The notes beneath the pieces are model-generated. The model saw only the letters and a program-made list of their open reading frames with translations. It had not been told where the DNA came from and made no database searches. 64,000 nucleotides of DNA from an uncultured Eubacteriales bacterium (GTDB lineage: Bacteria; Bacillota; Clostridia; Peptostreptococcales; Anaerovoracaceae): positions 23,563 to 87,562 of the forward strand of contig CACWSO010000017.1 in NCBI GenBank assembly GCA_902763505.1, written 5' to 3'. Position 1 is the stretch's first letter, and every line of letters starts with the position of its first letter. The translations under genes were made by a program, and so were the position numbers. This document shows, in pieces, positions 31,981 through 39,132 of this stretch.

Positions 31981-32802
31981 ATGACGGAAAGAATGAGTAA
32001 TGAAGAGTACAGAGCACTCAAGCAGAAGGAGAAGGAAGATGTGTTCGAAATGCTTTCGGACGCGACACAGAGTCTGCTTTCCGCGGACAAGCTGAGAGAG
32101 TATGCCGATCTGCAGGCGAAGCTGTTCGGCCACTCCGCATCGAACGTGCTGCTCATTATGGAGCAGAAGCCGGAGGCAACGTGGGTCAGGAACTTCGATG
32201 ACTGGAAGAGTGATAACGTATCGCTGAAGAAGGGCGAGAAGGGCATCCTGACTCTGGTGGCGGACTACTATGAGAAGCCGGACGGAACCATGGGCATGAC
32301 CTCAAAGGTCGAGAAGCTCTTTGATATTTCCCAGACAGCGGCGGCAGACCGCAATGTGACCAGACCGGTCTACAGAAGCGCGGCAGAGCTTCTGATGGAA
32401 TGCAGTCCGCAGACCATCGAGAAGCCGGAGCTTCCTGATGAAGCATATGCTCTTTATGATCCTCAGACGAATGAAATCCACGTGAAGGAAGGACTGGATC
32501 CTGACACGAAGTTCTTCGTGATCGCAAGGGAACAGGCCGTCGCCATGCTGACCCGGGACGAGGTGCTCGGAAGAGACGATGTGATCCCGCAGGCGGAGTT
32601 CAGCGCCTATCTCGTCACAGAAAGATACGGACTGAATGCCCCGGACATCGACTTCGGCAGAATGTCGGAGCGTTTCCATGGCATGGAGGAGAAGAAGGTT
32701 CGTGAGGAACTCGGCGGCATGCGCTTCACAGCAGACCGCATCCATCACAAGGTGCAGGAGCAGGTGGAGCTCAGCAGAGGACACAGAGAGGCGGAGAGAT
32801 GA
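31981..32802 (+). CDS. ArdC-N-like mobile-element protein lacking the zincin site
   Basis: A 273-residue protein. LREYADLQAKLFGHSASNVLLIMEQ, then WVRNFDDWK and VSLKKGEKGILTLV, match the N-terminal ssDNA-binding domain of the ArdC-like protein at 26831. The C-terminal half has no HExxH; at the corresponding place it reads FFVIAREQAVAMLTRDEVLG. It probably binds DNA without peptidase activity. It starts 3 bases after the PcfB-like gene. Confidence 0.7.
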   Translation: MTERMSNEEYRALKQKEKEDVFEMLSDATQSLLSADKLREYADLQAKLFGHSASNVLLIMEQKPEATWVRNFDDWKSDNVSLKKGEKGILTLVADYYEKPDGTMGMTSKVEKLFDISQTAAADRNVTRPVYRSAAELLMECSPQTIEKPELPDEAYALYDPQTNEIHVKEGLDPDTKFFVIAREQAVAMLTRDEVLGRDDVIPQAEFSAYLVTERYGLNAPDIDFGRMSERFHGMEEKKVREELGGMRFTADRIHHKVQEQVELSRGHREAER

Positions 32803-32803
32803 A

Positions 32804-33001
32804 ATGGAGAAGAAACTGATTCTGGCGCTTGACGGATACGAGCAGCGTATCCTCATCCGCGCACTGAATGATCTCCGCACGCAGCTCATCAGAGAGGAAC
32901 GCCCCACAGATCCGGTGGATGAGCTGATAATGAAGATCTACAAGACCAGACCCAAACACTTTCTGGTAGCGGAGGGGAGTGTCGCTCACGAATACCGATA
33001 G
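32804..33001 (+). CDS. small mobile-element protein (65 aa), paralogue of 14924-15064
   Basis: ATG 32804 directly follows the previous stop. YEQRILIRALNDLRTQLIRE, then RPTDPVDELIMK, matches the 46-residue protein at the left end of the element. It overlaps the VirD4 reading frame by 23 bases. The function is unknown. Confidence 0.7.
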   Translation: MEKKLILALDGYEQRILIRALNDLRTQLIREERPTDPVDELIMKIYKTRPKHFLVAEGSVAHEYR

Positions 33002-34814
33002 GAGGGACATCCTGATCTATTCTCTCGCCGGAGTGATTCCTGTGGTGTGGATCGCGTTTTTGGTCGCACCGTACTGGAATGGAAATCTATTTGAAGTTTT
33101 TGAGAACATCGATGAAATCTTAAAAAAGCCTTTGCATATCCAGTGGACAGAAGTCAGCCTCCGGGCTGTTTTTTTCTGTCTGCTGGCATATGCCATGGGT
33201 ATCTTCATCTGGCTTTCCTCAAGGAAGAATTACCGGCGGGGAGAAGAACATGGCTCAGCGAAGTGGGGCGACGCGGCGGCCGTAAACAGGAAGTACAGGC
33301 AAAAACCTGACAACATGAATAAGATCCTGACGCAGCATGTCATGATCGGCTTTGACGGGAAGAAACACAGAAGGAATCTGAACGTGCTGGTCATCGGAGG
33401 TTCCGGAGCTGGCAAGACCCGCTTCTTCGTGAAACCGAATGTGATGCAGGCATCTGAAAGCAGCATGGTCATCCTGGATCCGAAAGGAGAGATCCTTCGT
33501 GATACAGGACAGATGCTGCTGGATAAGGGATATTCTCTGAAAGTCCTGGATCTGATCTCCATGGAGAAGAGCCATTGCTTCAATCCCTTCGTCTATCTGA
33601 GGGATGACAACGATGTGCAAAGGCTGGCGACGAACCTGTTCAAGTCAACAACGCCGAAGGGTGCGCAGACAAACGATCCTTTCTGGGATACGTCAGCGCA
33701 GATGCTGCTTCTGGCGCTCATGTTCTATCTGAAGTATGAAGCTCCGCCGGACGAGCAGAACTTCGCCATGGTCATGGAGATGCTCAGGGCAGGGGAAGTG
33801 GATGAAGAGGACAACGCACCAAGCGCGCTGGACTCACTTTTCAGTGATCTTCGTAAGACAGATCCAGAACATATCGCGCTGAAATACTATGACGCGTATC
33901 ATTCAGGCGCCGCGAAGACTCTGAAGTCTATCCAGATCACGCTGGCCGCAAGGCTGGAGAAATTCAATCTGGAGAGTGTGGCGAAGCTCACCATAACGGA
34001 TGAGCTGGAACTGAATACCATCGGAGAGCAGAAGACCGCGCTCTTCGCCATCATCCCGGATAATGATACGTCGTTCAACTTTCTGGTCAGCATTCTCTAT
34101 ACGCAGCTGTTCCAGCAGCTTTTTGAGCTGGCGGACAAGAAGTATGGCGGAAGCCTTCCTGTCCATGTGCAGTTCCTTTGTGACGAGTTTCCCAATATCG
34201 CCATGCCGGAGGATTTTCAGAAGATCCTTTCGACCATGCGCTCCCGCGGCGTGTCGGTCAGCATTATCCTGCAGAACCTGACGCAGCTGAAGGCTTTGTA
34301 TGAGAAGGACTGGGAAAGCGTCGTTGGTAATTGCGATGAGTTTGTTTACCTGGGCGGCAATGAACAGGCGACCCATAAGTATGTCAGTGAGCTGCTGGGC
34401 AAGGAGACCATCGACACCAATACCTATGGCAGGAGCTTCGGCAGAAACGGAAACTACTCGAAGAATGATCAGAACACCGGACGTGAGCTCATGACTCCGG
34501 ATGAAGTGCGTATGCTGGATAACCAGTACGCGCTTCTTTTTATCCGTGGAGAGCGGCCGGTGAAGGATCTGAAGTATGAGATCCTGAAGCATCCGAACGT
34601 AGCGCTGACGGCAGATGGCAAAGCAAAGCCTTTTGCGCACGGCGATGCTAGCAGAGCTGTGAACACGATCACGCTGACGTTCGACGCAAAGCTGCCTGAG
34701 GATATGCCGGAGATCCCGGATATGGGATATGAGCTGCTGTCAGAGGAAGACGTGGAAAGACAAATAGCATCAAAGGAGAAGGAGGAGAAACGCATCTATG
34801 GAAAACAAGAATAG
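32979..34814 (+). CDS. virD4: VirD4/TraG-type coupling ATPase
   Basis: A 611-residue inner-membrane ATPase linking the relaxosome to the transfer channel. Two N-terminal membrane helices (about 12-31 and 61-80), EEHGSAKWGD (the usual conserved segment), Walker A GGSGAGKT at 140-147, MVILDPKGE, Walker B QFLCDEFPN and the late QNLTQLKALY/GGNEQ motifs. The start is uncertain: GTG 32979 lies almost on its own GGAGGGGA, while TAGGAGGG at about 33000 is followed only by non-ATG codons. Confidence 0.92.
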   Translation: MSLTNTDRRDILIYSLAGVIPVVWIAFLVAPYWNGNLFEVFENIDEILKKPLHIQWTEVSLRAVFFCLLAYAMGIFIWLSSRKNYRRGEEHGSAKWGDAAAVNRKYRQKPDNMNKILTQHVMIGFDGKKHRRNLNVLVIGGSGAGKTRFFVKPNVMQASESSMVILDPKGEILRDTGQMLLDKGYSLKVLDLISMEKSHCFNPFVYLRDDNDVQRLATNLFKSTTPKGAQTNDPFWDTSAQMLLLALMFYLKYEAPPDEQNFAMVMEMLRAGEVDEEDNAPSALDSLFSDLRKTDPEHIALKYYDAYHSGAAKTLKSIQITLAARLEKFNLESVAKLTITDELELNTIGEQKTALFAIIPDNDTSFNFLVSILYTQLFQQLFELADKKYGGSLPVHVQFLCDEFPNIAMPEDFQKILSTMRSRGVSVSIILQNLTQLKALYEKDWESVVGNCDEFVYLGGNEQATHKYVSELLGKETIDTNTYGRSFGRNGNYSKNDQNTGRELMTPDEVRMLDNQYALLFIRGERPVKDLKYEILKHPNVALTADGKAKPFAHGDASRAVNTITLTFDAKLPEDMPEIPDMGYELLSEEDVERQIASKEKEEKRIYGKQE

Positions 34815-35133
34815 AATCATCAATCTGAACGGGAGCACCAGCACCATGAGGCTGGGCCTGGTGATGTATGTGGCAGCCGTGCTGTGCTTCACAGTCTGCG
34901 CGGGCATCTGCTATGCGGCAGGGGATCCAATCCAGACTGTCAACAACCTGTCCAACTTCATCTTCAGCCTGATCAGAGCCATCGGCCTGATTTTGCTGGG
35001 ACTTGGAATCATGCAGGTCGGCCTGTCGTTGAAGTCGCATGACCCGAGCCAGAGAGCAAACGGGTTTCTGACCTTGGCAGGCGGGATTATCATCACATTC
35101 ACCAAAGAAATCCTGAATATGATCGTAGGATAG
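34798..35133 (+). CDS. Maff2-family small membrane protein (VirB2-like)
   Basis: A 111-residue protein with three hydrophobic segments (LGLVMYVAAVLCFTVCAGIC; FIFSLIRAIGLILLGLGIMQ; FLTLAGGIIITFTKEILNMI). It is of the Maff2 family found beside VirD4 in Firmicutes ICEs, probably a pilin-like or channel component. It overlaps virD4 by 17 bases and has GGAGAAGGAGG upstream. Confidence 0.8.
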   Translation: MENKNRIINLNGSTSTMRLGLVMYVAAVLCFTVCAGICYAAGDPIQTVNNLSNFIFSLIRAIGLILLGLGIMQVGLSLKSHDPSQRANGFLTLAGGIIITFTKEILNMIVG

Positions 35134-35165
35134 TAAAGGCAATCAGTGTCGGAAAGGAAAGAACA

Positions 35166-35399
35166 ATGTGTCAAACAAAAGAGCCAGAATTTGTTCAGTG
35201 CTATGAACTGCATATGAATAACGGAGAAATACTGAGAATTATTGAGGATTATGATCTTCCATACGAAGATGGTGTTATCGGAGACCTCAAGAGAGGGGAA
35301 AAACAATTCGTTGAGTTTAGTGACATCCTTGGTAGTTATACAGTCCCGTTTGATCAGATTTCTTTCATTGTCATGACTGACGTGATAAAGAATGAGTGA
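35166..35399 (+). CDS. hypothetical protein (77 aa)
   Basis: GGAAAGGAAAG precedes the ATG. It is acidic, with alternating strands (VQCYELHMNNGEILRIIEDY, EFSDILGSYTVPFDQISFIV), suggesting a small beta-rich fold. No family is recognised. It is AT-richer than the conjugation genes around it and lies at the start of the inserted block that also holds the GTPase. Confidence 0.5.
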   Translation: MCQTKEPEFVQCYELHMNNGEILRIIEDYDLPYEDGVIGDLKRGEKQFVEFSDILGSYTVPFDQISFIVMTDVIKNE

Positions 35400-35520
35400 T
35401 CATGGCAGCAGCAATGCTGCCAATACATATATGAGTTTTTACCTCGTAATTTCTACAACTCCTATAATAGGAAGTATTGATGTAGTATAATATGATAAAC
35501 AAAAGAAACGGGGTGATGTA

Positions 35521-36678
35521 ATGAGCAAAGAGAAAGGCAATGTTCTAGTACTCGGCAACTCTGGTGTAGGCAAATCAACATTGATTAATTCCGTATTTGG
35601 AGAAGAAGTGGCCAAAACTGGATGGGGTACGACAGGAACAACACCAACAATAACAGTATACGAATCAAAAAAAGTAAACTTCCGACTGATTGACACAATG
35701 GGATTTGAGCCAACAATCCGCAGAAAATATAAAGCAGTACGTGAAGTGCAGAAATGGTGTAAGGCAAGAGCAAAAGACGACCTTCCAGACAACGATATTA
35801 ATGCGATATGGTTCTGTGTAGATGGAACGGCAAGAAAGCTGTTTGTTGACACAATAGACATGCTCTTAAAAGCAACGTCAATGTGGAAAAAGACACCAAT
35901 CATTGTAGTGATCACGAAATCATATTCCAATACTGATCGTCAGGCAAATATTATGATGGTCAAAGAAGCCTTTTCCAAAAGCAAGAGGTCAGAGTGCGTT
36001 AAGGCTATTATCCCAGTTGTCGCGCAAACATATGAGATAAACGATAGTACGTATGTTGCACCCGAAGGAATCTCCGAATTAATCGATAAGACAAATGAAG
36101 TATTACCAGAGGGAATCAGGGAAGCTGAGAAGATTATACAGGATTTTAAGCTGAGCAGAAAAAGGGCTTTGGCTCACAGTGTTGTAGGAACTGCAACAGC
36201 AGCAGGTGTTACAGTAGGTGCCGTACCAAATATTCCAATTGCGGATGGAGTAATTTTAACTGCGGTTGAGTCTACGCTAATTAAATCGATTGCATCCATA
36301 TACGGTGTGAAAAGCGATGACAAATCGAAAGAGATGTTTGATACTTTAATAGCGGCAGGAACTGCAGGAGCTGCTGCAAAAGCAATAATAAGCGCATTCA
36401 AATTGATTCCGGGAATTAATGTTGCAGCTTCGGTCCTAAATGCAGTAGTTGCTGGTAGTATCGTGGCAGCGTTAGGAGAAGGATGTCTTTATATATTCGA
36501 ACAAATATCTTTAGGAAAGAAATCCGTTTCAGACATAGAGTGGATTAAAAAGGTAATTGAAGAAAAAATATCGCCTGAACTTATTAAGAAACTAGAAAAT
36601 GCGCTTAAAAATATTTCTGATACAAGTAGCAAGGGTGAAATAGTAGGACAAATAATGAAGGCAGTCTTTGGAAAGTAA
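35521..36678 (+). CDS. dynamin-like/YcjF-type GTPase inserted in the conjugation operon
   Basis: A 385-residue protein. The G domain has G1 GNSGVGKS (residues 12-19), G3 IDTMGFEP and G4-like VITKSYSNTD. The C-terminal half is a hydrophobic DUF697-like helical domain (GTATAAGVTVGAVPNIPIAD, GTAGAAAKAIISAFKLIPGI) that may bind or insert into membrane. The role is unknown; related single GTPases occur in defence islands. Two TATAAT boxes (35463, 35486) precede it and a terminator follows, so it is an independent unit. AT-rich composition and its place between T4SS genes mark it as cargo. Confidence 0.8.
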   Translation: MSKEKGNVLVLGNSGVGKSTLINSVFGEEVAKTGWGTTGTTPTITVYESKKVNFRLIDTMGFEPTIRRKYKAVREVQKWCKARAKDDLPDNDINAIWFCVDGTARKLFVDTIDMLLKATSMWKKTPIIVVITKSYSNTDRQANIMMVKEAFSKSKRSECVKAIIPVVAQTYEINDSTYVAPEGISELIDKTNEVLPEGIREAEKIIQDFKLSRKRALAHSVVGTATAAGVTVGAVPNIPIADGVILTAVESTLIKSIASIYGVKSDDKSKEMFDTLIAAGTAGAAAKAIISAFKLIPGINVAASVLNAVVAGSIVAALGEGCLYIFEQISLGKKSVSDIEWIKKVIEEKISPELIKKLENALKNISDTSSKGEIVGQIMKAVFGK

Positions 36679-36702
36679 ATAATGATAAACATAAGATACA
36701 TG

Positions 36703-36730
36703 ACCAGTGGTCTGATGATCACTGGTTTTT
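36703..36730 (+). terminator. terminator of the GTPase gene
   Basis: Stem ACCAGTG (36703-36709) / CACTGGT (36720-36726), then T run to 36730. Confidence 0.85.
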
Positions 36731-36805
36731 GTTTTGTCAAAAGTCAAGAGGAATGGAGGTGAGAAAAACCGTGATCACAAGACAAAAGAAGGGAGGTCTG
36801 CTGAC

Positions 36806-37645
36806 ATGTCGGATTCGTGGGTCGTGCAGAATCTTAACAACGCGCTGAATACGTGGAATGAAAAACTGGCGGAAGTGTGGGAACTTCTGCTGATGTCGCC
36901 CCAGAGCTTTAAGGGCGGCGGTATATGGAAGGTCATCCTGCAGATTAACGGAGCAGTACAGGCAATTGGGCTTGCACTGCTCGTTTTGTTTTTTCTGGTA
37001 GGTGTTGTGAAGACGACAGCGAGTCTGACGGAGATCAAGCGTCCGGAGCATGCACTGAAGCTCTTTCTGCGCTTCTGCATCGCAAAGGGAGTAGTGACCT
37101 ACGGATTGGAGCTGATGCTGGCATTGTTCACCATCGCCCAGGGAGTGATGAGCACAATGATGAAGGCATCGGGAGTAGCAAAGATAGGCAAGGCGACGCT
37201 GCCGGACAAGATGGTGAAGGCCATTGAGGACTGCGGGTTCTTTGAGAGCATCCCGCTGTGGGCGGTCACGCTGATTGGCAGCCTGTTCATCACCGTGCTG
37301 TCCTTCATCATCATCCTGACCGTGTACGGCCGCTTCTTCAAACTGTATATGTACACCGCGCTCTCGCCGATCCCGCTGGCATCCTTTGCGGGACAACCGT
37401 CCCAGAGCATCGGTATTGGCTTCCTCAAAAGCTATGCTGCGGTCTGCATGGAAGGTGCGGTCATCATCCTGGCGTGCATCATCTTCACGAAATTCGCAGG
37501 TAGCCCGCCTGCGGTGGACGGAGACGCTGCGCCGGCAGCCATGGTATGGAAGTACGTTGGAGAGCTGGTGTTCAACATGCTTGTGCTGGTAGGCGCGGTC
37601 AAGATGAGCGACAGGATATCAAGAGAGTTATTGGGGCTTGGATAA
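36806..37645 (+). CDS. VirB6/TrbL-like conjugation membrane protein
   Basis: A 279-residue polytopic protein of the type found between Maff2 and PrgI in these elements. Hydrophobic spans: IGLALLVLFFLVGVVKTTAS, LELMLALFTIAQGV, AVTLIGSLFITVLSFIIILT, CMEGAVIILACIIFTKF and ELVFNMLVLVGAVK. It should form part of the inner-membrane pore. ATG 36806 follows AAGGGAGGTCTG; the longer upstream frame has no better site. Confidence 0.82.
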   Translation: MSDSWVVQNLNNALNTWNEKLAEVWELLLMSPQSFKGGGIWKVILQINGAVQAIGLALLVLFFLVGVVKTTASLTEIKRPEHALKLFLRFCIAKGVVTYGLELMLALFTIAQGVMSTMMKASGVAKIGKATLPDKMVKAIEDCGFFESIPLWAVTLIGSLFITVLSFIIILTVYGRFFKLYMYTALSPIPLASFAGQPSQSIGIGFLKSYAAVCMEGAVIILACIIFTKFAGSPPAVDGDAAPAAMVWKYVGELVFNMLVLVGAVKMSDRISRELLGLG

Positions 37646-37659
37646 AGAAGGAGGAAAGA

Positions 37660-37773
37660 ATGACAGACAGAATCATTACCAAAAGCAGCCCGCATCGCCG
37701 TGATCAGATCCGGCGCATGGGAGCGTATATCACTTTGATGAAGAAAGAGAGGGAAAAGCATGACAAGAGATGA
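37660..37773 (+). CDS. very small basic protein (37 aa)
   Basis: Good AAGGAGGAAAG site, 14 bases after the VirB6-like gene. Arg/Lys-rich (KSSPHRRDQIRRMGAYITLM) with no known family. It overlaps the next start by 14 bases and may serve mainly for translational coupling. Confidence 0.5.
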   Translation: MTDRIITKSSPHRRDQIRRMGAYITLMKKEREKHDKR

Positions 37774-38722
37774 ATTTATCAGCCGTGTTAAAGAAGAACT
37801 GATGGAAATGATCCCGGAGGAACTCAGGGACGGCCTTGAAATCCAGGACACTATGGTCCTGAAGTCCAACGACCAGAAGCACCATGGTCTGACCTTTAAG
37901 AGAGAGGAGTCAGACGCAGCTCCGACGATCTATCTGGATGATGCATACGCCAGATTCACCAATGGAGAAGAGCTGCATACGCTCACGGCGGAGCTGAAGG
38001 ACGCGTACCTGCAGACCCTCAGCATGCCGGAGCCGCAGAAGATCGACTTTGATTATGACAAGATCAAGGACAAGCTGACGGTCAGACTGCTTGAGATCAA
38101 GCGGAACCGTGATTTCCTGTCAACTACGCCGTATATGACTGTCGGTCATGGTCTGGCCATGGTCTGCGACATCAAGATGAAGGACGGCGACGAAGGTTCC
38201 TGGAGAGCGACCGTGACCCAGAGCATGCTGGAAGGCCAGAACTACGACAAGAGAGAGCTTTTCATCGCAGCCATGGACAACGCCCAGCTGATCGATCCGC
38301 CGATCCTTGTGGATATGGGGCAGGCGCTCTTTACCCATGAGGGCGAGAATCTGCTGAAGAGAAGCGAACCACTGCCGCCGGAGGATGTGAGCAATATGTA
38401 CGTCCTGAGCAATACAGGCGGGATGCTCGGCTCTGCAGTGCTGTTCTACCCGGATACGCGGGAGCATGTTGCGGAAGTTCTTGGCGAAGGCTACTGCGTG
38501 CTCCCATCTTCCCAGCATGAGGTGCTGATCATCCCGGATTCCGCCGGAGTCGACAGAGGCGAGCTGGCGGAGATGGTCAGGCAGGCAAATCAGTCTGTGG
38601 TCGAGCCGAAGGACGTGCTCACGGACACCGTCTTCCACTACGACAGGGATGAGAAGAAGTTTGAGCTTGCGATTCCGCAGGCAGAGAAAGGAACCATGGT
38701 CGCTGAATCCGGGAGGTGCTAG
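37760..38722 (+). CDS. DUF5688-like mobile-element protein
   Basis: A 320-residue soluble protein with the pattern of element-encoded DUF5688 proteins: DEFISRVKEELMEMIPEEL at the start, APTIYLDDAYARFTNGEEL, VTQSMLEGQNYDKRELFIAA, EVLIIPDSAGVDRGELAEMV and VLTDTVFHYDRDEKKFELA. Such genes are commonly found in Firmicutes ICEs; the activity is unknown. It overlaps the PrgI gene region. Confidence 0.75.
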   Translation: MTRDEFISRVKEELMEMIPEELRDGLEIQDTMVLKSNDQKHHGLTFKREESDAAPTIYLDDAYARFTNGEELHTLTAELKDAYLQTLSMPEPQKIDFDYDKIKDKLTVRLLEIKRNRDFLSTTPYMTVGHGLAMVCDIKMKDGDEGSWRATVTQSMLEGQNYDKRELFIAAMDNAQLIDPPILVDMGQALFTHEGENLLKRSEPLPPEDVSNMYVLSNTGGMLGSAVLFYPDTREHVAEVLGEGYCVLPSSQHEVLIIPDSAGVDRGELAEMVRQANQSVVEPKDVLTDTVFHYDRDEKKFELAIPQAEKGTMVAESGRC

Positions 38723-38724
38723 CG

Positions 38725-39132
38725 ATGGAAGTGAAGATCAATAAGGAGATCCGTGATTACACGGAATCGATGTTCTTCGGACTGTCACTGAGACAGTTCG
38801 TTTTTTCTGTGCTGGCATGTCTGATCGCAGTCGGCGTGTATTTTGGTCTCAGGCCCCTCTTGGGTCTTGAGATCACCAGCTGGCTCTGCATCCTGGCGGC
38901 CTTCCCGTTTGCCGTGATCGGATTCCTCAAATACAACGGCATGACGGCAGAGAGATTCCTTCTGGCATGGTTTCGCTCCACCTTCCTGATTCCGAAGGTC
39001 CTGACCTTCGGCAATACCAACGTGTATTACAGGCTTTTGCAGGAGCCGAAGCAAAAGCAGAAGACGCCGTTTCACAGACGGGGAAGTAGGAAGAAGGGGG
39101 TGAAAAGAAAGCATGATCAAAACGCTAAGTAA
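38725..39132 (+). CDS. PrgI-family (VirB3-like) conjugation protein
   Basis: A 135-residue protein with two adjacent membrane helices (FVFSVLACLIAVGVYFGL; SWLCILAAFPFAVIGFL) and the family start MEVKINKEIRDYTESMFFGLSLRQ. It is a T4SS inner-membrane component. ATG 38725 is used because GGAGGTG lies 6 bases upstream. It overlaps the VirB4 gene by 20 bases. Confidence 0.85.
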   Translation: MEVKINKEIRDYTESMFFGLSLRQFVFSVLACLIAVGVYFGLRPLLGLEITSWLCILAAFPFAVIGFLKYNGMTAERFLLAWFRSTFLIPKVLTFGNTNVYYRLLQEPKQKQKTPFHRRGSRKKGVKRKHDQNAK

